A stretch of 64,000 bases of DNA, from positions 18,864 to 82,863 of the forward strand of contig JAEERC010000038.1 of NCBI GenBank assembly GCA_016285645.1, given 5' to 3'. The stretch's first letter is position 1. Each line of letters opens with the position of its first letter. The translations under genes and the position numbers were made by a program. This document shows, piece by piece, positions 18,260 to 25,735 of the stretch. The stretch comes from Clostridiaceae bacterium (GTDB lineage Bacteria; Bacillota; Clostridia; Oscillospirales; Acutalibacteraceae). Below the pieces are notes generated by a model that was given only the letters and a program-made list of their open reading frames with translations, was not told the DNA's origin and made no database searches.

Positions 18260-18583
18260 ACGGAGCTTGTACTTTGGCTTATTATAATGATTCCCTGCAG
18301 CCTGAGTTTTACCGCGCTCGGAATTTACGCGATGAGGCGCAAAAAGCCGATGTGGTTCTGGTCGGGCAGCACTGTGCACGAATACGAGATAAGGGACATT
18401 CCCGCCTACAACAGGGCAAACGGAATTATGTGGCTTTGCTACTCATCCGTGTTCTGGATAAGCACCGTTCTCGGATTTTTCAAGGTTGCCGCCGCGGGGA
18501 TATTCCTGAGCATCGGCTGTCTGGGCGGACTGCCGTTTCTGATAATCGCTTATCAGAAAATTTACAAGAAGTATAAAAGATGA
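18260..18583 (+). CDS. Small membrane protein, apparent ACG start
   Basis: This protein of about 107 residues has three likely membrane segments and the conserved-looking middle AYNRANGIMWLCYSSVFW. The first ATG, at 18287, would cut the first membrane helix in half and has no ribosome binding site. AGGGAGG at 18245-18251 instead points to the in-frame ACG at 18260 (8-nt spacing), giving (M)ELVLWLIIMIPCSLSF. No ATG, GTG or TTG exists between the upstream stop at 18233 and 18287. ACG is either a rare start or a base error for ATG. Function unknown; it lies in tandem with the zinc-ribbon gene. Confidence 0.65.
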   Translation, partial: TELVLWLIIMIPCSLSFTALGIYAMRRKKPMWFWSGSTVHEYEIRDIPAYNRANGIMWLCYSSVFWISTVLGFFKVAAAGIFLSIGCLGGLPFLIIAYQKIYKKYKR

Positions 18584-18614
18584 AGCGGACTGAATTTTCA
18601 GCCCGCTTTTGTTT
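18583..18614 (+). terminator. Terminator after the small membrane protein gene
   Basis: AAGCGG/CCGCTT plus inner CTGA/TCAG with one mismatch, ATTT loop, followed by TTGTTTTT. Confidence 0.85.
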
Positions 18615-18743
18615 TTACATATTCGTCATAAGCCCGAGAAAATCCGGAACGCCCAGAGGCCCGAGGATATTCATGAGCACTCCGTAAACGATAAGGAATG
18701 GGTACGCGAGAGGCATACCGAAGAGAAGAAGCATTTTCCACAT
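18615..18743 (-). CDS. 42-residue membrane peptide
   Basis: This short gene encodes 42 residues beginning MWKMLLLFGMPLAYPFLIVYG and ending in PDFLGLMTNM, one long hydrophobic helix with a short polar tail. An AAAGGA ribosome binding site lies 9 nt before the ATG. It is in an otherwise gene-free stretch between the plus-strand membrane gene and serS. Candidate roles for such peptides include membrane-complex accessory or toxin-like functions; none can be chosen from sequence. Confidence rests on the ribosome binding site and hydrophobic composition. Confidence 0.55.
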   Translation of the reverse strand: MWKMLLLFGMPLAYPFLIVYGVLMNILGPLGVPDFLGLMTNM

Positions 18744-18823
18744 AACAAAACATCCTTTCTTTTTTGCCGCGGTTATATTATATCACCCGAGCGGAAGTTT
18801 TTCAATATGGTATCTTTAATATC

Positions 18824-18845
18824 AAAAACCGCCCTCACGGGCGGC
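18824..18845 (-). terminator. Terminator of mrp-serS
   Basis: On the minus strand, CCGCCC-GTGA-GGGCGG followed by TTTTTGAT, 10 nt after the serS stop codon. Confidence 0.9.
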
Positions 18846-18853
18846 TTCGGATA

Positions 18854-20143
18854 TTATTTTTTAACCGGAACAAGTTTTTCCGTGCCGCCCATATAAGGCT
18901 GGAGAACCTTGGGGATGAGCACGGTGCCGTCCGCCTGAAGATTGTTCTCGAGGAAGGCGATGAGCATTCTCGGAGGGGCGACAACGGTGTTGTTGAGGGT
19001 GTGGGCGAAATATTTGCCGTCCTTGCCGTCAACGCGGATTTTGAGGCGGCGCGCCTGGGCGTCGCCGAGGTTCGAGCAGCTGCCGACCTCGAAATACTTT
19101 TTCTGTCTGGGGCTCCACGCCTCAACATCGATTGATTTTACCTTGAGATCGGCGAGGTCGCCCGAGCAGCATTCGAGGGTGCGCACGGGAATATCGAGCG
19201 AACGGAAGAGGTCAACGGTGTTCTGCCAGAGTTTGTCAAACCAGATTTTGCTGTCCTCGGGCTTGCACACAACAATCATTTCCTGCTTTTCAAACTGATG
19301 GATGCGGTAAACGCCCCTCTCCTCTATGCCGTGGGCGCCCTTTTCCTTCCTGAAGCAGGGAGAATAGCTTGTAAGGCAGTGGGGAAGCGAATCCTCGGGA
19401 ACTATTGTGTCGATATATTTGCCTATCATCGAGTGCTCGCTTGTGCCGATAAGATAGAGGTCCTCGCCCTCGATTTTATACATCATGGCGTCCATTTCGG
19501 CAAAGCTCATAACGCCGGTAACGACATTGCTCCTTATCATAAACGGGGGCACGCAGTAGGTGAAGCCGCGGTTAATCATAAAATCACGCGCGTAGGCGAT
19601 AACGGAGGAGTGAACCCTCGCGATGTCGCCCTGAAGATAGTAGAAGCCCTCACCCGCTACTCTGCGCGCGGCGTCAAGGTCTATGCCGTTGAAGGTTTCC
19701 ATAATATCGGTGTGGTAGGGAATTTCAAAATCGGGAACAACGGGTTCGCCGAATCTTTCTATTTCAACATTCTCGCTGTCATCCTTGCCCACGGGCACGC
19801 TCGGGTCTATGATGTTGGGAATAACCATCATAACCTTCTTCAGCTTTTCCTCAAGCTCGGGCTCGAGTTTTTCGAGCTCGGCAAGCTCGGCGGAGTAATT
19901 TGCGACCTGCTGCTTTACCTGCTCCGCCTCTTCCTTTTTGCCCTGAGCCATAAGCGCGCCTATCTGCTTTGAAACCCTGTTCTTTTCGGCGCGAAGATTG
20001 TCCGCGCGGGTCTTTGCGGCTCTGAAATCGCTGTCGAGCTTTATCGCCTCGTCAACGAGGGGAAGTTTTGAATCCTGAAATTTCTTTTTGATATTTTCCT
20101 TTACGATGTCGGGATTTTCACGCACAAATTTGATATCAAGCAT
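18854..20143 (-). CDS. serS: Seryl-tRNA synthetase
   Basis: This 429-residue class II synthetase charges tRNA-Ser in the cytosol. The N-terminal coiled-coil arm that contacts the tRNA is seen at about residues 30-105 (Glu/Lys/Ala-rich). The catalytic core has the GTSEHS, SPCFRKEKGAHG (motif 2) and NNTVVAPPRMLIAFLENN (motif 3) segments. Length is normal. It lies 18 nt after mrp on the same strand, so it probably shares its transcript. No T-box leader is present directly before the gene. Confidence 0.97.
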   Translation of the reverse strand: MLDIKFVRENPDIVKENIKKKFQDSKLPLVDEAIKLDSDFRAAKTRADNLRAEKNRVSKQIGALMAQGKKEEAEQVKQQVANYSAELAELEKLEPELEEKLKKVMMVIPNIIDPSVPVGKDDSENVEIERFGEPVVPDFEIPYHTDIMETFNGIDLDAARRVAGEGFYYLQGDIARVHSSVIAYARDFMINRGFTYCVPPFMIRSNVVTGVMSFAEMDAMMYKIEGEDLYLIGTSEHSMIGKYIDTIVPEDSLPHCLTSYSPCFRKEKGAHGIEERGVYRIHQFEKQEMIVVCKPEDSKIWFDKLWQNTVDLFRSLDIPVRTLECCSGDLADLKVKSIDVEAWSPRQKKYFEVGSCSNLGDAQARRLKIRVDGKDGKYFAHTLNNTVVAPPRMLIAFLENNLQADGTVLIPKVLQPYMGGTEKLVPVKK

Positions 20144-20161
20144 TTTTTATACCTCACTCAA

Positions 20162-20998
20162 TTATTTACCGAAATTTTTGATTGCCTCAACCGCCTGCAT
20201 AACGCCGTCTGTGTCAGCGAGTTCCACGGCGCCCTTGTCAATAAGGGAGGCGGTAACGGGATCCACGGGAAGTTTCGCGAGCACGGGAACACCGAGTTCC
20301 GCCGCCACCGCTTCGGCTTTGCTCTCTCCGAAAATCTCAATTTTCTTTCCGCAGTCCGGGCAGGAGACATAACTCATATTCTCAACAAGACCTATTACGG
20401 GAATATCCATAAGCCCCGCCATATTGTAAGCCTTTTTGACAATCATTTTAACAAGATCCTGCGGGGTGGTCACAACGATTATGCCGTCAACGGGCAGGCT
20501 CTGGAAAACAGTGAGCGGCACATCGCCCGTGCCGGGAGGCATATCGACAAACATATAGTCAACCACGCCCCACGCGACATCCTTCCAGAACTGCTGGATG
20601 ACGCCCGAAATGACCGGACCGCGCCACACCACGGGCGATTCCTCATCCTCGAGGAGGAGATTAACCGACATAATCTTTATGCCTGTTTTGGTTTCAATCG
20701 GAAGAAGGCCCGTTTCATCCGCCTGCGCTTTCTGATGAATGCCGAACGCCTGCGGAATTGAGGGACCCGTTACATCGGCGTCGAGCACGGCCGCCGAAAA
20801 GCCCTGTGACTGCACAGCCGACGCGAGCAGGGAGGTGACGGTCGATTTGCCGACTCCGCCCTTACCGCTTACAACGGCTATGACCTTGCCTATGTCGCTG
20901 AATTCGCCCGAGGGAATATGTAAATCCTGCGGCTGCTTTGAATCGCAGTTTGCCGAGCAGCTTTCGCAGTTGCCCGTGCAGCCCTGTGTTTCACTCAT
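20162..20998 (-). CDS. mrp: Mrp/NBP35-type iron-sulfur cluster carrier ATPase
   Basis: This 278-residue P-loop ATPase has the deviant Walker A GKGGVGKST near residue 45 and DADVTGPSIPQAFG, VDMPPGTGDVPLT and CPDCGKK (CxxC) signatures of the Mrp/ApbC family, which carries Fe-S clusters to target proteins. The first 25 residues add a Cys-rich segment (CTGNCESCSANC), like NBP35-type proteins. GAGG lies just before the ATG. It is the first gene of a probable mrp-serS operon and is divergent from the GtrA-like gene. Assignment to the family is firm. Confidence 0.93.
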   Translation of the reverse strand: MSETQGCTGNCESCSANCDSKQPQDLHIPSGEFSDIGKVIAVVSGKGGVGKSTVTSLLASAVQSQGFSAAVLDADVTGPSIPQAFGIHQKAQADETGLLPIETKTGIKIMSVNLLLEDEESPVVWRGPVISGVIQQFWKDVAWGVVDYMFVDMPPGTGDVPLTVFQSLPVDGIIVVTTPQDLVKMIVKKAYNMAGLMDIPVIGLVENMSYVSCPDCGKKIEIFGESKAEAVAAELGVPVLAKLPVDPVTASLIDKGAVELADTDGVMQAVEAIKNFGK

Positions 20999-21071
20999 AA
21001 CAATACCTCGCTTTAATTAAAATATACAATTTAATATTTTAACAAGTTCTTTTCAAAAATTCAAGTGCTTC

Positions 21072-21100
21072 TTGACATTGACCGCCCGATACATTAAAAT
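21072..21100 (+). promoter_or_regulatory. Promoter of the GtrA-like gene
   Basis: TTGACA (21072-21077) and TAAAAT (21095-21100), 17-nt spacer. The in-frame TTG at 21072 is the -35 box and not a start codon. Confidence 0.8.
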
Positions 21101-21134
21101 TATTTTACTTTTTATATTCGGAGATACATCGGCA

Positions 21135-21713
21135 ATGATTGAATTTCTGCGAAGAATCGCCTTTAAAATAGTTAAAAAAGAATCCTTTTTGGGAAAAATC
21201 GCCGACAGACTGCTGACAAAGGAAATCATTCTCTACCTCGTTTTCGGGTTCCTTACAACGGCTGTAAACCTCGCGGTGTTTTTCCTCTGCAACCGCGCTT
21301 TCCGCGCCGCGGGCTGGGAGGGCGCTCTCGGCAGTCTTTTTGTGAAAAACGGCTGGACCAAGGCGGCTGAACTTTTCAGCGCGAAGGGCAGCGAATACCT
21401 CGATTCGACATTCATCGCCTGGCTTGTCGCCGTGATTTTCGCTTTTGTTACGAACAAACTCTTTGTTTTCGAGTCAAAAAGCTGGGCGCCGAAAACCGCG
21501 TCAAAGGAGTTCGCGGGCTTTATGGGCGCGAGAATATTCTCGCTTTTTGTCGAGCTTGCCGGCATGTTCCTGCTTGTTACAATCTGCGGTTTCGGCGAAC
21601 TCATTTCCAAGATTTTTGTCGGAATAATCGTTATTGTAATAAACTACCTTCTCTCAAAACTGATTGTTTTCAAAAAGAAAAAGCCGCGGGAAGAGACGGA
21701 AGAAAAAGAATAA
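21135..21713 (+). CDS. GtrA-like membrane protein
   Basis: This 192-residue protein has four membrane helices of the GtrA family (YLVFGFLTTAVNLAVFFLC, then WLVAVIFAFVTNKLFVFES), which are thought to help move lipid-linked sugars in cell-wall glycosylation. The ATG at 21135 is chosen because a promoter covers the longer in-frame start at 21072 and a GGAGA ribosome binding site lies upstream. The tail is charged (KKKKPREETEEKE). No glycosyltransferase genes are beside it, so its sugar pathway is unknown. Confidence 0.85.
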   Translation: MIEFLRRIAFKIVKKESFLGKIADRLLTKEIILYLVFGFLTTAVNLAVFFLCNRAFRAAGWEGALGSLFVKNGWTKAAELFSAKGSEYLDSTFIAWLVAVIFAFVTNKLFVFESKSWAPKTASKEFAGFMGARIFSLFVELAGMFLLVTICGFGELISKIFVGIIVIVINYLLSKLIVFKKKKPREETEEKE

Positions 21714-21725
21714 CAATAAAACGGG

Positions 21726-21747
21726 AATCCCCTTAAGGGGGATTTTT
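21726..21747 (+). terminator. Terminator of the GtrA-like gene
   Basis: ATCCCC-TTAA-GGGGGAT followed by TTTTT; the stem is short but GC-rich. Confidence 0.7.
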
Positions 21748-21803
21748 CATAAATGTAACCTTTCGGGCTTATGTTTCGTATAATAAGCAAAAGGAGTGAT
21801 AAA

Positions 21804-22772
21804 ATGAAAAGGATTATATGTATATTTTTGGTTTTCGCGCTCTGCTTTGCCCTTTTCGCCTGCGGTAAAAAGCAGGATGAAACGGCAAGCGAAACGGAAA
21901 TATCCTCATCGGAGCTTACCGCTCAATCCGAAACTGAAAAGGAAAAAGCGGATATAATCGCCACCATCAGAAAAGGCGATTCGCCGAGATACGCCGCCTC
22001 GCCCGAGGACTCGCGCTTCATAGCGGATTTGCTCACGGGCGAAATGCACGAAACGGCGTTTTCGGGCTACGCGGACTATGAGATAACCGTGGGCGGAAAC
22101 ACCTATTATTATGACGCCTCGAGCGGCGAGATAGGCAGTTCCTCTGTAAAGACTCTCAGCGGTGAACAGAAGGAAATGTTCGACAAGGCGCTCGAAAGAA
22201 CGGTCAGCCGCGAAACACCCGTTGCCACTCCGCTTGACCCCGCCGAAAGATTTTCATCCTACTCCCCGACGATAAAAGATGAAAAAACCACGGTTGCGAC
22301 AACGATCGCCGTCACGGGGACGGGCAGGCAGACACCCTCCATCACTTCACAGCCGGGCGTTCAGTATATAAGAACGAACGAGAGCGGTTATATGAATGAA
22401 AAATACCCGAAGGTTGTGATTATAAAAAGCGCGGATGAACTGGAAAACTACATTTCCGCGAATTCGGATAAATATTATTTCGGCTCGGGTTCCGGCTCCT
22501 CTTCATCATTCAACAACGCCGTCAAAAAATATGACGATGACTTTTTCAGTGAAAACGCCCTTGTTATGGTCGTTACGCGCGAGAGCAGCGGCTCGGTTTA
22601 TTATGACGGGGTGAGCGTAAACGGAAACGAAGGAATCATAGCCGTTTACCGTTTCAGACCCGATGTTTGCACAGCCGATATGGCAAGCTGGCACATAATA
22701 ATCGAACTTGACAAAAACGACCCGATCTTCTCAAAATCACCCGGGAGCATTCAGGTTCTTATGTCGGAGTAA
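21804..22772 (+). CDS. Lipoprotein of unknown function
   Basis: This 322-residue lipoprotein has a lipobox LFAC at residues 17-20. The ATG at 21804 is chosen because AAGGAG lies 7 nt upstream; a 33-nt longer version lacks a ribosome binding site. The first 100 residues contain a DYEITVGGNTYYYDASSGEI segment. A Ser/Thr-rich linker leads to a C-terminal domain of about 125 residues starting YPKVVIIKSADELENYISANSDKYYF, which resembles a small protease-inhibitor-like or ligand-binding beta domain common in Clostridia lipoproteins. It is monocistronic. No function can be assigned. Confidence 0.7.
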   Translation: MKRIICIFLVFALCFALFACGKKQDETASETEISSSELTAQSETEKEKADIIATIRKGDSPRYAASPEDSRFIADLLTGEMHETAFSGYADYEITVGGNTYYYDASSGEIGSSSVKTLSGEQKEMFDKALERTVSRETPVATPLDPAERFSSYSPTIKDEKTTVATTIAVTGTGRQTPSITSQPGVQYIRTNESGYMNEKYPKVVIIKSADELENYISANSDKYYFGSGSGSSSSFNNAVKKYDDDFFSENALVMVVTRESSGSVYYDGVSVNGNEGIIAVYRFRPDVCTADMASWHIIIELDKNDPIFSKSPGSIQVLMSE

Positions 22773-22784
22773 AAGCATAAAGAA

Positions 22785-22820
22785 AACCGCAGGAAAAAGT
22801 TTTTCCCGCGGTTCTTATTT
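22785..22820. terminator. Terminator between lipoprotein and DUF1846 genes
   Basis: AACCGC(A)GGAAAAA pairs with TTTTTCC(C)GCGGTT, followed by TTATTTATT on the plus strand; convergent genes flank it. Confidence 0.85.
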
Positions 22821-24306
22821 ATTTGTGATAGAATTTTTTGTTTTCGTAATCCGGCTCGCAGGTGAGGTCCACGCCGAGCTTGCGGAAGGTGTCCTGGTCG
22901 GTCTGAGAGAGGATGACCGTTGAGTGCGCCTGCGCGCCCTTGAGCCCTTCCGTTTTTGAAAGCGCCTTGGCGGCGAATTCGTTTTCGGCGGCGCTCATTG
23001 TGAGGGCGATGAACATCTCGTCTATGTGCAGCATCGGGCTGCGGTCCTTGAGAGTGTCGGTTTTGAGCTTCTGAATCGGCTCGATAATCGAGGGGGAAAT
23101 GAGCAGTTCCTCGTCATCGATATCGGCTAAATATTTGAGGGCGTTGAGTATTGCCGCGGAGGAAGCGCCGAGCAGTTCGCTCGTTTTGCCCGTTACTATT
23201 GTTCCGTCGGCAAGTTCTATCGCCGCCGCGGGCTTTCCGCCCGTCTCCTCGCTTCTGTAAAGCGCCTCTCTTATAACCTTGCGGTCGTAGATGCCTATGC
23301 CCGCCTGATTCATCAGGTTTTCAATTTTGGTTACCGCCTGCGCGGTGCCCCTGCCCGTTTTCTGGTCAACGAGAGCGGCGAAATAGCGGCGTATTATCTC
23401 GGCGTTTGACGCCTGCCTGCACACCTCGTCGTCGCAGATGGCGTAGCCCGCCATATTGACACCCATATCGGTAGGTGATTTGTAGGGACTCTCGCCTTCA
23501 ATCTTCTCAAACAGGGCGTTGAGCACGGGGAATATTTCGAGGTCGCGGTTGTAGTTTACCGTGGTTTTGCCGTACGCCTCAAGATGGTAGTAGTCTATCA
23601 TATTGACATCGTTTAAATCGGCGGTCGCCGCCTCGTAGGCGAGGTTTACGGGGTGCTTTAAAGGCAGGTTCCAGATGGGGAAGGTTTCAAATTTCGCGTA
23701 GCCCGCCTTGTTGCCGCGCTTGTTTTCGTGATAAAGCTGGGAGAGGCAGGTTGCCATTTTGCCGCTGCCCGGACCCGGAGCCGTGATAACCACGAGCGGA
23801 CGGGTTGTTTCGATATATTCGTTTCTGCCGAAGCCGTCCTCGCTGACGATGTTCGCCACATCGTAGGGGTAGCCCTCAATCGGCACATGGATAAACACCT
23901 TTATTCCGAGCGCCTCGAGTTTTGCCTTGAACGCCTTTGCCGCGGGCTGACCGTTGTAGCGGGTTATGCACACGCTGCCCACATAGAGGCCCGCGTCCGT
24001 GAAGGCATCAATGAGGCGCAGAACATCGATGTCGTAGGTTATGCCGAGGTCGCGGCGGATTTTGTTGGATTCAATATCGCCGGCGCTTATGGCGAACACA
24101 ACCTCAACATCGGAGGCAATCGCCTTGAGCATCTGCAGTTTGCTGTCGGGCGCGAAGCCGGGCAGCACTCTCGACGCGTGATAATCGTCAAAAAGCTTGC
24201 CGCCGAACTCAAGATAAAGCTTGCCGCCGAATTCCTTTATGCGCTTGCTTATCATCTCGCTCTGACGGCGGATATATTCGTTGTTGTCAAAACCGATTTT
24301 ATTCAA
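22819..24306 (-). CDS. DUF1846 family protein
   Basis: This 495-residue protein matches the DUF1846 family strongly: IGFDNNEYIRRQSEMI, then GGKLYLEFGGKLFDDYHASRVLPGF near the N-terminus. The family is conserved in Firmicutes; a role in nucleotide-like substrate chemistry has been suggested but I cannot verify it here. The start is placed at the TTG at 24306: GGGGGAGG lies 8 nt upstream and the family N-terminus begins right after it; a GTG at 24324 is inside the leader. A TTTACA/TATAAT promoter precedes it. Confidence 0.88.
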   Translation of the reverse strand: MNKIGFDNNEYIRRQSEMISKRIKEFGGKLYLEFGGKLFDDYHASRVLPGFAPDSKLQMLKAIASDVEVVFAISAGDIESNKIRRDLGITYDIDVLRLIDAFTDAGLYVGSVCITRYNGQPAAKAFKAKLEALGIKVFIHVPIEGYPYDVANIVSEDGFGRNEYIETTRPLVVITAPGPGSGKMATCLSQLYHENKRGNKAGYAKFETFPIWNLPLKHPVNLAYEAATADLNDVNMIDYYHLEAYGKTTVNYNRDLEIFPVLNALFEKIEGESPYKSPTDMGVNMAGYAICDDEVCRQASNAEIIRRYFAALVDQKTGRGTAQAVTKIENLMNQAGIGIYDRKVIREALYRSEETGGKPAAAIELADGTIVTGKTSELLGASSAAILNALKYLADIDDEELLISPSIIEPIQKLKTDTLKDRSPMLHIDEMFIALTMSAAENEFAAKALSKTEGLKGAQAHSTVILSQTDQDTFRKLGVDLTCEPDYENKKFYHK

Positions 24307-24342
24307 AATGCAGGCCTCCCCCACGGAATAAATACAAAAAGT

Positions 24343-24371
24343 ATTATAGCATTGAGTAAAAATATTGTAAA
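24343..24371 (-). promoter_or_regulatory. Promoter of the DUF1846 gene
   Basis: On the minus strand TTTACA (24371-24366) and TATAAT (24348-24343) with a 17-nt spacer. Confidence 0.78.
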
Positions 24372-24423
24372 TATGAAAACTTAATTTTTTTGTGAAAAAA
24401 TCAAATATATTGTTGCGGTATTG

Positions 24424-24452
24424 TTGACAACTTCAAAATATGGTGTTTTAAT
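24424..24452 (+). promoter_or_regulatory. Promoter of hydF
   Basis: TTGACA (24424-24429) and TTTAAT (24447-24452), spacer 17 nt, about 30 nt before the hydF start. Confidence 0.65.
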
Positions 24453-24481
24453 TTACTTATCAAACAAAAGGAGAAATTGAG

Positions 24482-25681
24482 ATGTCTCTTAACGATACAC
24501 CCTCCGCGGACAGACTCCACATCGGCTTTTTCGGCGTGAGAAACGCGGGCAAGTCGAGCGTTGTAAACGCTGTTACGGGGCAGGATTTATCCGTTGTTTC
24601 CGACACATTGGGCACAACGACAGACCCCGTGAAAAAGGCGATGGAACTTCTGCCGCTGGGTCCCGTTGTGATAATCGACACGCCCGGCTTTGACGACGAG
24701 GGGGCGCTCGGCGACCTGCGCGTAAAAAAGACAAAGCAGATTCTCAACAGAACGGATATCGCCGTGCTATGTGTGGATGCTGTAAAGGGTTTGACCTTTG
24801 CAGACAGTGAACTGATTGAGATTTTCAGACAGAAGGAAATCCCCTATGTCATCGTTTACAACAAATCCGACCTGCTTGAGAGCGTTCCCGAGCCGAAGGA
24901 AAATGAGATTTATGTAAGCGCTTTAAACAAAACGAATATAAACGAACTCAAGGAACTCATCGGCAAAACCGCCGTTCTGACGGAGGACAGACCGCTTGTG
25001 AGCGATCTTTTAAACAGCGGCGACACCGTTATACTCGTAACTCCGATTGACTCCGCCGCTCCCAAAGGCAGGATGATTCTTCCGCAGCAGCAGATGCTCC
25101 GCGACATTCTGGACGGCGGCTCCATGGCGTGCGTTGTCAAAGAAGACGCCGTGGGCGAAATGCTCGTCTCACTCAAAGAAAAGCCGAAAATGGTTATAAC
25201 CGACAGCCAGGCGTTCGGGGTGGTCAGCAAGGCGGTGCCCGATGACATACCGCTTACATCGTTTTCGATTCTTATGGCGAGGCGCAAGGGTTACCTTGAA
25301 AGCTCCGTAAAAGCCGTAGCGGCTCTCAGAACACTGAGTGACGGCGACACGGTGCTCATCTCCGAGGGCTGCACGCATCACAGGCAGTGCGGCGACATAG
25401 GCACGGTTAAAATACCCGCGTGGATAAAGGCGTACACGGGTAAGGATATAAAATTTGAGGTAACATCCGGCGCGGATTTTCCCGACGACCTTTCAAAGTA
25501 TAAACTTATTTTCCACTGCGGCGGCTGTATGCTCAATGAAAGGGAGATGAAATACCGCAAAAAGCACGCGGAGGACTGCGGAGTGCCGATGACGAACTAC
25601 GGCGTTGCCATTGCCGCGTTCAACGGAATACTCTCCCGCTCGCTCTCGCTCTTCCCCGACCTGCAGAAACTTGTTGACTGA
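24482..25681 (+). CDS. hydF: [FeFe]-hydrogenase H-cluster maturation GTPase HydF
   Basis: This 399-residue protein assembles the two-iron part of the hydrogenase H-cluster. The N-terminal GTPase has G1 GVRNAGKSS, G3 DTPGFD and G4 NKSD; a middle dimerisation domain and the C-terminal cluster domain follow. Its cluster ligands are visible as CTH near residue 297 and HCGGC near 345, spaced 45 residues apart, close to the family pattern. AAGGAG precedes the ATG. No hydE, hydG or hydrogenase gene lies in the window, so it must work with partners elsewhere. Confidence 0.95.
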   Translation: MSLNDTPSADRLHIGFFGVRNAGKSSVVNAVTGQDLSVVSDTLGTTTDPVKKAMELLPLGPVVIIDTPGFDDEGALGDLRVKKTKQILNRTDIAVLCVDAVKGLTFADSELIEIFRQKEIPYVIVYNKSDLLESVPEPKENEIYVSALNKTNINELKELIGKTAVLTEDRPLVSDLLNSGDTVILVTPIDSAAPKGRMILPQQQMLRDILDGGSMACVVKEDAVGEMLVSLKEKPKMVITDSQAFGVVSKAVPDDIPLTSFSILMARRKGYLESSVKAVAALRTLSDGDTVLISEGCTHHRQCGDIGTVKIPAWIKAYTGKDIKFEVTSGADFPDDLSKYKLIFHCGGCMLNEREMKYRKKHAEDCGVPMTNYGVAIAAFNGILSRSLSLFPDLQKLVD

Positions 25682-25698
25682 AACATCATATAAAAACA

Positions 25699-25735
25699 AA
25701 GCCATCGGTTGAACCGATGGCTTAAGTTTTGTTTT
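25699..25735. terminator. Bidirectional terminator
   Basis: AAGCCATCGG-TTGAA-CCGATGGCTT followed by TTTTGTTTTC on the plus strand, between hydF and the convergent beta-helix gene. Confidence 0.85.

Noticed and set aside
20000..21010. T-box or other riboswitch before serS or mrp
   Set aside because: serS follows mrp by 18 nt and no T-box-like stems or TGGNACC-like sequence are visible before either gene.
21072..21134. Upstream in-frame TTG extension of the GtrA-like gene
   Set aside because: It is the -35 box of a TTGACA-17-TAAAAT promoter and lacks a ribosome binding site; the ATG at 21135 has one.
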